Below, in pieces: positions 1-7,889 of a stretch of 64,000 nucleotides of DNA. Numbering within the stretch: the stretch's first letter is position 1; each line of letters starts with the position of its first letter. The stretch spans positions 868,001 through 932,000 of the forward strand of contig NZ_JAVDUV010000002.1 in NCBI RefSeq assembly GCF_031456545.1, in the 5' to 3' direction. Made by a program: the position numbers and the translations under genes. This DNA is from Agromyces sp. 3263 (lineage in GTDB: Bacteria; Actinomycetota; Actinomycetes; Actinomycetales; Microbacteriaceae). The notes below the pieces were generated by a model. That model saw only the letters and a program-made list of their open reading frames with translations, searched no databases and was not told where the DNA came from.

Positions 1-1212
1 TGCTCGGCAGTGCTGAGCATGGGCGTGCCGGCGGTCGACGTCGCGGTCTTCGTCGGGGAGGAGGCGCCGGTCACCGGCCTCTTCGGGCAGGACTTCGACA
101 CCGTCGTGCCGCCCGGGTTCGACTTCGACTACGTCGGGGTCGACGCCCTCACCGGCGTGCTGCGCGTCGAGGACGGTGCGGTCGTCGCCGACGGCGCCTC
201 CTATCGCCTGCTGTACCTGGGCGGTTCGAGCGACCGGATGACGCTCGCGAGCCTCCTGGCGGTCGAGGGGCTGCTCGACCAGGGCGCCACAGTCGTGGGC
301 CGACGGCCGACCGCGTCGCCATCGCTCGGCGACGATGCCGACTCGTTCGACCGCAGCTGCGACCGCATCTGGACCGCACCGCGCGCACGAGGACGCGTGC
401 TCGACACCTCCGACCTCCGCGAGGCGCTCGACGAGCTCGGCCTGAAGCCCCCGCTCGAGGTCGTCGGCCCGCCGGTCCGGCAGATCTCCCGGGTCATCGA
501 CGGTCGACGCGTGACGTTCCTCGCGAACCCGTCGGCCGAGCCGGCCGAGATGCAGCTCCTCGTGGCCGATTCTGCGCCGCACCTCGTGGCGTGGGATCCG
601 GTGGCGCTGCAGGTGCAGGGGCTCCCGCACGACGGGACACCGTCGGGCGACGGCCGCAGGGCGTACGGGCTCTCGCTGCCGAGCTTCGGCTCCGCGTTCG
701 TGCTCGGCGCCGACGCGGATCCGCCCACGCCGGCGGTCCGGTCCACGCAGCTCCGCGGGCCATGGGAGCTGCACCTGCCCGGCCGCCCCTCGACCGCGAT
801 GCCCTCGGGCCCCGCACTGTGGACGACCCTCGACGACGAAGCCCGCGGCTTCTCGGGGACCGGCGCCTACTCGATCGCGTTCGACCTCGCCGATGCACCG
901 GTCGACGGCGATCGCCATCTCGTCGACCTCGGTGTCGTGCGCGACATCGCCCGGGTGACCGTCAACGACGTCGACTGCGGGGTGGCCTGGACGGCGCCGT
1001 TCCAGGTCGAGGTGACCGCCGCGCTGCGCGCCGGGACGAACCTGCTGCGCATCGAGGTCACCACGCCGTGGCGGAACCGCCTCATCGCCGAAGCCGCGGC
1101 GGCGAGCGGCGGCATCCTCGAACCGATGACCCAGGTCTTCGAGCCGACGGCCGAGCCGCTCCCGGCCGGGCTCGCCGGCCCGGTCGTGCTCCTCGTCGAG
1201 TCCCCCGGCTGA
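1..1212 (+). CDS. GH106-like glycoside hydrolase, C-terminal part (5' truncated)
   Basis: The frame is open from the first base, so the gene begins upstream and only about 403 C-terminal residues are visible. The first ~110 residues look like a Rossmann/glutamine-amidotransferase-like domain. After a linker comes a jelly-roll sugar-binding domain of the GH2/GH106 type: a 'GPWEL' strand, 'FSGTGAYSIAFDL', then 'VDLGVVRDIARVTVND' and 'LLRIEVTTPWRNRLI'. This C-terminal arrangement is characteristic of large (~1000 aa) GH106 alpha-L-rhamnosidases and related unclassified hydrolases. The catalytic domain is outside the window, so substrate is unproven. It sits just upstream of a sugar-binding lipoprotein and a GH3 enzyme, which fits removal of terminal sugars from plant glycosides. 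Confidence 0.7.
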   Translation, partial: CSAVLSMGVPAVDVAVFVGEEAPVTGLFGQDFDTVVPPGFDFDYVGVDALTGVLRVEDGAVVADGASYRLLYLGGSSDRMTLASLLAVEGLLDQGATVVGRRPTASPSLGDDADSFDRSCDRIWTAPRARGRVLDTSDLREALDELGLKPPLEVVGPPVRQISRVIDGRRVTFLANPSAEPAEMQLLVADSAPHLVAWDPVALQVQGLPHDGTPSGDGRRAYGLSLPSFGSAFVLGADADPPTPAVRSTQLRGPWELHLPGRPSTAMPSGPALWTTLDDEARGFSGTGAYSIAFDLADAPVDGDRHLVDLGVVRDIARVTVNDVDCGVAWTAPFQVEVTAALRAGTNLLRIEVTTPWRNRLIAEAAAASGGILEPMTQVFEPTAEPLPAGLAGPVVLLVESPG

Positions 1213-1244
1213 AGGGTGCTCGCGGGCAGGATCAGCGGCACTAT

Positions 1245-1292
1245 TGCCACACATCACCAAGACTAATGTCGGAATCGTGCCAATGTGTGCCA
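1245..1292. promoter_or_regulatory. Inverted repeat upstream of the binding-protein gene (putative operator)
   Basis: The 148-bp gap between the GH106-like gene and the binding protein holds tgccacacat (1245-1254) and atgtgtgcca (1283-1292). These are inverted copies with one mismatch, centre-to-centre about 38 bp. The AT-richer stretch between them would suit a promoter. A sugar-responsive repressor site is an inference; no cognate regulator is identified. Confidence 0.35.
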
Positions 1293-1360
1293 CGCTGGAG
1301 GTGCGGCCAGCGGCCGAGCCGGCCCGAGGCTGGCGACAACGACGTCACGAAAGGTCCGAA

Positions 1361-2653
1361 ATGTCACAGCACCCCGCATCCAAGCCGCTTCGGTGGTCGC
1401 TCCTGGCGGCTCCCGTCGCCGGAGTGATGGTCCTCGCCGGTTGTTCCGGCGGCGGCGACACCGGCAGCACCGACGACGCATCGGGCGCCGGCTTCTCCAT
1501 GATGGTCGCCCAGGCCAACGACGCCGACGACTTCTACGCGCAGATGGCGAAGGCGTACACGGAGGAGACCGGCACCGAGATCGAGGTCATCCCGTACCCC
1601 TCCGAGGCGTACAACACCCAGGTCACCACCCAGTTCCAGGCGGGCAACGCGGCGGATGTCGCCGTCCTCTCGCCGGGAACCGGCCAGCCGATCTCGGTGA
1701 TCACCCTCGCCGACGCCGGCTTCCTCGAGCCCCTCGACGACACGTCGGCCGCAATCATCCCCGAGGGCACCGAGTCGCTCTACGAGGTGGATGGCAAGAT
1801 CTACGGCCAGCCGACCTCGCTCTCCCCCGTCGGCCTGATCTGGAACCCGGCGGCCGCTGAGGAAGCGGGCATCGACGAGTTCCCGGCCACCTTCGACGAC
1901 ATGCTGAAGGCCTGCACCACGGCGCGCGACGCGGGGAAGAGCTTCACCGTGCTCGCCGGCTCCGTGTCGTTCAACACCGGCCTGCTCGCCCAGCTCGTCT
2001 CGGCGACCCGCGTCTACGAGGAGACCCCCGACTGGAACGAGCAGCGCGCGGCCGGCGACGTCACCTTCGCCGACAGCGACGGCTGGAAGCAGACGCTCGA
2101 CGACATCGTCGCCATGAACGACGGCGGGTGCTTCCAGGACGGCGCGGCGGGCGGCACGTTCGACTCGATCACGAACGGCATCGGCGGCGGCACCTCGCTG
2201 AGCGCCGCCGTTCCGGGCTCGGCCGCGACCTCCATCAACGCCGGCGCGGGCCTCGAGACCGACGTCCAGGCGTTCCCGCCCGCCGACGACCAGGGCGAGT
2301 TCATGCTGGCCTCCGCCAACTACGCGTGGGCCATCAACGCGAAGGCCGACGACGGCGCCAAGAAGTCCGCACAGGACTTCCTGGACTGGGTCGCCGAGCC
2401 CGAGCAGGCGCAGCAGTACGCCGAGCTCTCGGGTGCGGTGCCGATCACGGGTGTCAGCGCGGACACGCTGCTCCCGGTCTACCAGCCCGTCGCCGACCTG
2501 CTCGAGTCGGGTGCCTACACCGGCCTCCCGAACGCGACGTGGCCCAACCCGGCGACCTACGACGCCCTCGGCGTCGGCGTGCAGGGGCTCCTCACCGGAC
2601 AGAAGACGGTCGAGGCGGTCCTCGAGGATATGGACGCCGCCTGGGATCAGTAG
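1361..2653 (+). CDS. ABC sugar-binding lipoprotein (solute-binding family 1)
   Basis: A 430-residue extracellular solute-binding protein that would capture a sugar or oligosaccharide at the outer face of the membrane. The start at 1361 follows a clear 'gaaagg' ribosome site; the frame upstream of it is open but lacks protein-like sequence. The N-terminus has two Lys/Arg, a hydrophobic core and a lipobox 'LAGC' near residue 28, so it is a lipoprotein. The mature part shows the family-1 pattern: 'YTEETGTEIEVIPY', 'NAADVAVLSPG', and late 'NYAWAINAKADDGAKKSAQDFLDWV'. Unusually, no permease or ATPase gene is next to it; the next gene is a GH3 hydrolase. It probably borrows membrane subunits encoded elsewhere, unless they lie upstream of the window. 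Confidence 0.9.
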   Translation: MSQHPASKPLRWSLLAAPVAGVMVLAGCSGGGDTGSTDDASGAGFSMMVAQANDADDFYAQMAKAYTEETGTEIEVIPYPSEAYNTQVTTQFQAGNAADVAVLSPGTGQPISVITLADAGFLEPLDDTSAAIIPEGTESLYEVDGKIYGQPTSLSPVGLIWNPAAAEEAGIDEFPATFDDMLKACTTARDAGKSFTVLAGSVSFNTGLLAQLVSATRVYEETPDWNEQRAAGDVTFADSDGWKQTLDDIVAMNDGGCFQDGAAGGTFDSITNGIGGGTSLSAAVPGSAATSINAGAGLETDVQAFPPADDQGEFMLASANYAWAINAKADDGAKKSAQDFLDWVAEPEQAQQYAELSGAVPITGVSADTLLPVYQPVADLLESGAYTGLPNATWPNPATYDALGVGVQGLLTGQKTVEAVLEDMDAAWDQ

Positions 2654-2741
2654 GACGCGTTCCTCGATCGGCTGCCGTCCGGAGCTTCGCGCCCCGGGCG
2701 GCAGCCGCGTTCCCGCCCCGACCACGAAGGAGCGCGGCCAC

Positions 2742-4982
2742 ATGACGCCGACCCGCCGCATTCGGAGGCTCCTCGACGAGCTCACCTGGGCCGAGAAGCT
2801 CGGCCAGCTGCAGATCGTGTTCCGACCGGAGCAGGCCGCGGCGTCGCAGCTCGTGCGCGACGGCATCGGCTCGGTGTTCTGGCCGCGCACGGCGGCCGCG
2901 ACGAATGCCCTGCAGCGTGTCGCGGTCGAGGAGACCCGGCTCGGCATCCCCGTGCTGGTCGGGCTCGACGTCATCCACGGGCACCGCACGATCTCGCCGG
3001 TGCCCCTCGCGCAGGCGGCGAGCTTCGATCCACGGCTGGTGGAGGACCTCGCCCGCCTCGCGGCCGCGGAGGCTCGCTCCGCCGGGGTGACGTGGACGTT
3101 CTCGCCGATGGTCGACGTGTCCCGCGATCCGAGGTGGGGCCGCGTGGTCGAGGGCTTCGGCGAGGACGTGCACCTCACCGCCGAGCTCGGCCGCGCGATG
3201 GTGCGCGGGTACCAGGGCGCGTCGCTCGCGGCATCCGATGCCATCGCGGCCACCGCGAAGCACTTCGTCGCCTACGGGCAGCCCGAGGGCGGCCGCGACT
3301 ACGACACGGTGGATGCCTCGGAGCACCGCCTGCGGAACGTGCACCTCGAGCCGTTCCGCGCCGCGGTCGCCGAGGGCGCGGCATCCGTCATGGCCTCGTT
3401 CAACACGGTCGGCGGCCGACCGATGCACGCGAACCGCCGCCTGCTCACCGACGTGCTGAAGGCGGAGTGGGGGTTCGAGGGGATCGTCGTCGGCGATGCC
3501 GACGGCGTGCGAAACCTCATCCCCCATGGCGTTGCCGCCGACCTCGCGGACGCGGTGCGGCTGGCATGGACCGCCGGCCTCGACGTCGAGATGGGCGGCG
3601 CGCCGTCCGATCTGGCGCAGGAGGACCTCTCCCCCGGCCTGCTCGATCCCGAGCGCGTCGACGATGCCGTGGCCCGGGTGCTCGCCCTGAAGGAGTCGCT
3701 CGGGCTCTTCGACGACCCGTACGTGTCCGCGGACGACGAACGGCTCGAGCCGACCGTCGAGAGCCGGCGACTGGTGCGCGCCGCCGCGGCGCGCTCGACG
3801 GTGCTCCTGAAGAACGACGGCACGCTGCCACTCGGGGATCCCCGGCGCGTGCTGGTCACCGGGCCGTATGCGGAGTCCACCGACCACCTCGGCGCGTGGA
3901 CGCAGTCGTTCGCCGCGCCCGCGGGCAGCATCGCCGACGCGCTGCGGGAGCGGGTGCCGCGAGTCGAGCTCCGAGTGCTGCCCGGCGTCGGCTTCCTCGA
4001 CGACGACGCCTCGCAGCTTCCCGCCGTCGACGCAGCCGCCCGCGAGAGCGACCTCGTGCTGGTGTGCGTGGGCGAGCCGAGCTCGCTCTCGGGCGAGGCG
4101 GCATCGCGCAGCGACCTGCGCCTGCCCGGGCGCCAGGAGGAACTGATCCGGCAGGTCGCCGCGTCGGGCACGCCGTTCGTCGTGGTGCTGGCGAACGGCC
4201 GCCCGCTCGTCGTCGCCGACTGGATCGACGTGGCACCCACCGTGCTCGAGGCCTGGCACGGCGGGACGGAGGCCGCTGCCGCGATCGTCGACGTGCTGCT
4301 CGGCGACGCCGAGCCCGCCGGCCGGCTGCCGATGTCGTTCCCGCGGTCGGTCGGGCAGGTCCCCATCCACTACGCGCACGAGCGCACTGGCCGGCCCGCG
4401 AGCGTCGGCGGCTCGCTCACCGAGGCGACGGTCGACATCGGGCTGCACGGCCCCGACAACGTGCACGAGAAGTACACCTCGAAGTACCTCGATCTCGAGC
4501 TCGGGCCGCAGTTCGCGTTCGGGCACGGGTCGGGGTACGCCACCTTCTCGCACTCGGCGCCGCGGCTCTCACGTGATGAGTGCGCCCTCGATGCCCTCGA
4601 GCGGGGCGAGACGCTGCGCGTCGCCGTGGACGTGACGAACACGTCCGGCCGATCGGGCGACGAGGTGGTCCAGGCCTACCTGGAGGACGTGGTGGCGAGC
4701 GTCGCCCCTCCGGTGCGGCGGCTCGTCGCGTTCGAGCGGCGCACCGTCGATCCGGGTGCCACGATCACGGTCTCGTTCGAGCTCGGCGCGCGCGAGTTGG
4801 GCTTCTGGTCGACGGATGCCGCGGGCGCGCGCTTCATCGTCGAACCGGGGCTCTTCCGCCTCCACGTCGGCGGCACGCTCGACCGAACGCAGTCGGTGGA
4901 GTTCCGCGTCAGCGATCGGCCCACCACGACCGCCCACTCGGCCGGGGCCGCGCGGATCCGGCTGCTGCAACGCGCGCCCTGA
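2742..4982 (+). CDS. Glycoside hydrolase family 3 (beta-glucosidase/beta-xylosidase type)
   Basis: A 746-residue GH3 enzyme with no signal peptide, so probably cytoplasmic. It starts at 2742 behind 'gaaggagc'. The N-terminal (alpha/beta)8 domain carries 'EKLGQLQ', 'GLDVIHG', 'FSPMVDVSRDPRWGRVVEGFGED', 'KHFVAYG' and the nucleophile segment 'GIVVGDADGV', with the predicted nucleophile Asp at about residue 252. The alpha/beta sandwich follows ('STVLLKNDGTLPL', 'LVCVGEPSSLSGEAASRSDLRLPG'), and a C-terminal fibronectin-III-like domain ('VTNTSGRSGDEVVQAYLED') closes the protein. The usual 'SDW' after the nucleophile is 'GDA' here, which may tune specificity. It would release monosaccharides from glycosides delivered to the cytoplasm. 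Its 3' end converges on the GH43 gene with a 6-bp gap. Confidence 0.92.
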   Translation: MTPTRRIRRLLDELTWAEKLGQLQIVFRPEQAAASQLVRDGIGSVFWPRTAAATNALQRVAVEETRLGIPVLVGLDVIHGHRTISPVPLAQAASFDPRLVEDLARLAAAEARSAGVTWTFSPMVDVSRDPRWGRVVEGFGEDVHLTAELGRAMVRGYQGASLAASDAIAATAKHFVAYGQPEGGRDYDTVDASEHRLRNVHLEPFRAAVAEGAASVMASFNTVGGRPMHANRRLLTDVLKAEWGFEGIVVGDADGVRNLIPHGVAADLADAVRLAWTAGLDVEMGGAPSDLAQEDLSPGLLDPERVDDAVARVLALKESLGLFDDPYVSADDERLEPTVESRRLVRAAAARSTVLLKNDGTLPLGDPRRVLVTGPYAESTDHLGAWTQSFAAPAGSIADALRERVPRVELRVLPGVGFLDDDASQLPAVDAAARESDLVLVCVGEPSSLSGEAASRSDLRLPGRQEELIRQVAASGTPFVVVLANGRPLVVADWIDVAPTVLEAWHGGTEAAAAIVDVLLGDAEPAGRLPMSFPRSVGQVPIHYAHERTGRPASVGGSLTEATVDIGLHGPDNVHEKYTSKYLDLELGPQFAFGHGSGYATFSHSAPRLSRDECALDALERGETLRVAVDVTNTSGRSGDEVVQAYLEDVVASVAPPVRRLVAFERRTVDPGATITVSFELGARELGFWSTDAAGARFIVEPGLFRLHVGGTLDRTQSVEFRVSDRPTTTAHSAGAARIRLLQRAP

Positions 4983-4988
4983 CCGACC

Positions 4989-6470
4989 TCAGGCGAGGGG
5001 GCGGTAGCGGAGGTCGCGGAAGCGCACCTCTCCGTCGCCGGTCGCGTAGACCGCGGGCCGCAGGCTCTGGAGGTCGCCCACCGTGTTCGCGTGGTACCCC
5101 GAAGTCTCGTAGCGGATGGCGTGCCGGACCCACTCCTCGCCGGGCAGCCGGTACCACGACGTGACGACGTGCTCGTCGTTGCGGATGCGCAGCGCCATCC
5201 GGCGGGCCGCCGGCGCCGGCTCGCGCCAGTGCGTGGGGAGCCCGCCGGAGTAGCTCACCATGCGGTCGCCGTCGATGCCCATGCCGCAGAACAGCCGATG
5301 GTTGAAGAAGAGCAGCAGCCCGGCCTCTGCGCGCTGGCCGAGGAGCTCGACGTCGACCTCGATCTCGTACGAGTGGTCGCCCGTCACGAGGCAGAGCGGC
5401 GACGTGCCCGCGGGTCCGTCACCCCGCGCGCGGAGCACGAGCCCGTCGTCGACCCGCAGCCGCTCGGCCTCGCCGGGAGACGGCGCATGGAAGGTCCACC
5501 GCTCGCCGAGCCGGAACGCACCGGCCTCCTCCTCGAAGCCCGCTGCCGCGTCCTGCGACGCGGCATCCGCCGGCGCCGCCTGGGGCACACCGATATCGTC
5601 GGCGACCGCCACGGGCCAATCGTCGTCCGTCCAGTCGATCGGCTCGAGCAGGACCTGCCGACCGAGGGTGCGGAAGCCGTGCTCGTACCCGTGCGAGAGC
5701 ATCCACCAGGCATCCGCCGGGCCCCGCAGGATCGTCGCGTGCCCGCGCGACCACCACGCCTCGGCGGCGTCCTCCGTGCGCGCGATCGGGTTTCCGGGGT
5801 GGTTCTCCCACGGCCCGTGCACCGAGCGCGAGCGGGCGACGATGACCATGTGACCGGTCGGCGGCCCGGCGGTGCCGCCGACGGCGCTCACGAGGTAGAA
5901 CCACTCGCCGCGCCGGAACAGCTTCGGCCCCTCGAGCGCGTACGCCTCGGTGACCCAGTCGTCGGGGTAGCGCCAGCCGTCGTACACCCGCTCGAGCTCG
6001 CCTTCGGTCGAGAGCCCGTCGTCGGCCAGCTGGATACGTCGGATGCCGCTGACGAACAGGTATCGCCTCCCGTCCTCGCCGACGACGTGGCCGGGATCGA
6101 TCGCGCCGCGGATGCCGAGGTCGATCGGCTCGGACCACGGACCGCGCATCGACGGCGCGTGGATCACGAAGATCGACGGCTCCGTCAGCTCCGACCAGCG
6201 CGTCGGGATGAACGGGATGTAGATGAAGAAGCGCCCGTCGTGCTCGGCGATGTCGACCGCGAACGTGTTGCCGAGCGGCTGCGGCAGGGCCGAGCCCTCG
6301 TACCTCCAGTTCACGAGGTCGGTCGAGCGGTACAGCGGCAGTCCGGGCGCGGCCTGGAACGACGAATACGTCATCCAGTACTCGTCGCCCACGCGGATGA
6401 CGGCCGGGTCGGGCCGGTCGCCCGCGAGCACCGGGTTCGTGAAGGTCGTGGCCGGGTCGTGGTCGGTCAT
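4989..6470 (-). CDS. Glycoside hydrolase family 43 (beta-xylosidase/arabinofuranosidase type)
   Basis: A 493-residue GH43 enzyme, probably cytoplasmic (no signal peptide). The five-bladed propeller begins with 'TNPVLAGDRPDPAVIRVGDEYWM', whose Asp is the predicted general base. 'IDPGHVVGEDGRRYLF' supplies the pKa-modulating Asp, and 'EAYALEGPKLFRRGEWFYL' contains the predicted general acid Glu. The C-terminal ~180 residues form the beta-sandwich seen in XynB-like members. The start at 6470 overlaps the stop of the esterase gene in an ATGA junction with no strong ribosome site, which points to translational coupling. It is the last gene of the seven-gene operon that begins near 13.9 kb. The sugar (xylose or arabinose) cannot be chosen from sequence alone. 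Confidence 0.9.
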   Translation of the reverse strand: MTDHDPATTFTNPVLAGDRPDPAVIRVGDEYWMTYSSFQAAPGLPLYRSTDLVNWRYEGSALPQPLGNTFAVDIAEHDGRFFIYIPFIPTRWSELTEPSIFVIHAPSMRGPWSEPIDLGIRGAIDPGHVVGEDGRRYLFVSGIRRIQLADDGLSTEGELERVYDGWRYPDDWVTEAYALEGPKLFRRGEWFYLVSAVGGTAGPPTGHMVIVARSRSVHGPWENHPGNPIARTEDAAEAWWSRGHATILRGPADAWWMLSHGYEHGFRTLGRQVLLEPIDWTDDDWPVAVADDIGVPQAAPADAASQDAAAGFEEEAGAFRLGERWTFHAPSPGEAERLRVDDGLVLRARGDGPAGTSPLCLVTGDHSYEIEVDVELLGQRAEAGLLLFFNHRLFCGMGIDGDRMVSYSGGLPTHWREPAPAARRMALRIRNDEHVVTSWYRLPGEEWVRHAIRYETSGYHANTVGDLQSLRPAVYATGDGEVRFRDLRYRPLA

Positions 6471-7405
6471 CGCTCGAGGATCCAGTCTTCGACCGTCTTC
6501 AGGGTGCGCAGGGCGCCGGCATCGCCGGGGTGATCGAGGTGGCCGTGCTCGGCGCCCGTTTCGACGTGGAGCCGGACGTCGACGCCGGCCGTCGTCAGGG
6601 TCGCGGCGAAGCGCTCGCCCGATGGCCGCAGCTCGTCGCGCTCGCACACCACGATCGACGTCGGTGGGAAGCCGTGGCCGTCGCCGAGCCCGGCGAAGGC
6701 GTGCGGATCGGCGAGCGCCGCTTCGCTCCCGGCGTAGTTCAACGTGAGCTGGCTGGTCGGTGACGCCGGGTCGATCGACTCGGAGCCCTCGGTCCAGTTC
6801 GGGTGCAGGACCGGGTAGACCAGCACGAGCCCGGCGGGCAGCGGGTCGCCAGCGTCGCGCAACCGCGTCACGGCGCCCGCGGCAAGCGCACCGCCCGCGC
6901 TGGCGCCGCCGAGCACGAGCGACTCGGGCGCCACGCCGGCGAGGTCGGCCGCGGCATCCGCCACGAACCGCCACGCGGCGATCACGTCGTCGGACGGAAC
7001 CGGGAAGTGCACGTCGCCGAGGCACTTCGCGTAGTCGACGGAGACGACCGGGATGCCGCGTGCCGCGAGCTCGCGCGCGACCCAGTTCGACTCCGGCATG
7101 TCGAGGTTCCCGCCGATGAACGCGCCCCCGTGCACCCAGACCAGTGCCCGGCCGGTCGGCGTGGCGGTCGCATCGCGGAAGCTGCGGATCGGCACCGGGC
7201 CGTGCGGACCGTCCACACGGCGGTCCTCGGTCTCGACGTCGGCGAGGTGCGGGAACCGCCGCACGAGCGACGCAGTGTCCACGTCGGTTCGCGGGTCGGC
7301 GGGTTCGCCGTGCTCGGTGAGCCAGCGGATCGCCTCAGGCACCGGCATCCGCCGGAAGTCGGGAAGTCCTGCAGAGTCGGCCTCCACGGCCGGGGAGTCG
7401 CTCAC
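6467..7405 (-). CDS. Alpha/beta hydrolase, HSL family (acetyl/acyl esterase)
   Basis: A 312-residue hydrolase of the hormone-sensitive-lipase type. It has the oxyanion-hole motif 'HGGAFIGG' (about residue 95), the nucleophile elbow 'GASAGG' with catalytic Ser, the Asp in 'CERDELRPSGE', and a C-terminal His in 'GAEHGHLDHP'. No signal peptide is visible. The GTG start at 7405 is preceded by a strong 'gaggaggaga' ribosome site. Its place between GH43 and the deglycosidase genes suggests it removes acetyl, malonyl or other acyl groups from sugars of imported glycosides; the substrate is inferred from context only. Confidence 0.88.
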   Translation of the reverse strand: MSDSPAVEADSAGLPDFRRMPVPEAIRWLTEHGEPADPRTDVDTASLVRRFPHLADVETEDRRVDGPHGPVPIRSFRDATATPTGRALVWVHGGAFIGGNLDMPESNWVARELAARGIPVVSVDYAKCLGDVHFPVPSDDVIAAWRFVADAAADLAGVAPESLVLGGASAGGALAAGAVTRLRDAGDPLPAGLVLVYPVLHPNWTEGSESIDPASPTSQLTLNYAGSEAALADPHAFAGLGDGHGFPPTSIVVCERDELRPSGERFAATLTTAGVDVRLHVETGAEHGHLDHPGDAGALRTLKTVEDWILER

Positions 7406-7427
7406 GGTGTCTCCTCCTCGTCGTTCG

Positions 7428-7889
7428 CTACTGCAGCGGGCTTCTGCCCTTGGCGCGTGCGGCGCGCTCGGCCTCGGCGAGGATCTCGCTGTTGAAGTAC
7501 TCCTGCTGCAGGATGATCCGGCCGTCCCGCACCCGGATCACGTGGAGGAACGACTGCGGATACGGCTCGCCGAGGAACGTCGCCTCCGGCACCATCCGGC
7601 TCGTGACGAAGAACAATGCGGGGTCCTCGGCCGCAACGATCTCGAGGTCGCGGTGCACGCAGTCGGCGAACATGCCGGCGTTGTTCACGGTGTTCGCCAC
7701 GATCTCGTCGCGGCCCTCCCACCTGCTCTTGGGGAGGCCGGCGGGAGCGAAGGGCAGTTCCTTCACGCCATCCGGATGCCACAGCGCGAGGCGCTCCTCG
7801 GGGCGGTCGAGGTTCGAGGCGAAGAACGCCTCGACCACGGCCCGATTGGCGGTGCGGAGTTCCTCGACGGAGGCCACGGTCCCGCTCAT
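7428..7889 (-). CDS. NTF2-like/SnoaL-like protein (PhzA/B type)
   Basis: A 153-residue single-domain protein with the NTF2-like cone-fold pattern: an N-terminal helix 'NRAVVEAFFASNLDRPEERLALWHPD', a central 'GRDEIVANTVNNAGMFADCVHRDLEIVAAEDPALFFV', and late strands 'FLHVIRVRDGRIILQQEYFN'. Proteins of this fold are often small isomerases, cyclases or dehydratases, or bind ligands without catalysis. Its ATG overlaps the stop of the upstream fusion gene (ATGA), so it is made together with a deglycosidase-like enzyme. A role on the released aglycone or on the 3-keto-sugar is a context inference. Confidence 0.8.
   Translation of the reverse strand: MSGTVASVEELRTANRAVVEAFFASNLDRPEERLALWHPDGVKELPFAPAGLPKSRWEGRDEIVANTVNNAGMFADCVHRDLEIVAAEDPALFFVTSRMVPEATFLGEPYPQSFLHVIRVRDGRIILQQEYFNSEILAEAERAARAKGRSPLQ

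Noticed and set aside
1244..1360. Longer N-terminus for the binding protein
   Set aside because: The lipoprotein signal and ribosome site fit the start at 1361; upstream residues would bury the signal peptide.
1364..4553. Very long open frames on the minus strand opposite the binding protein and GH3 genes
   Set aside because: They mirror the third-position GC of the plus-strand genes, are Arg/Ala/Gly/Val-rich, have no ribosome sites and contain no recognisable domain.
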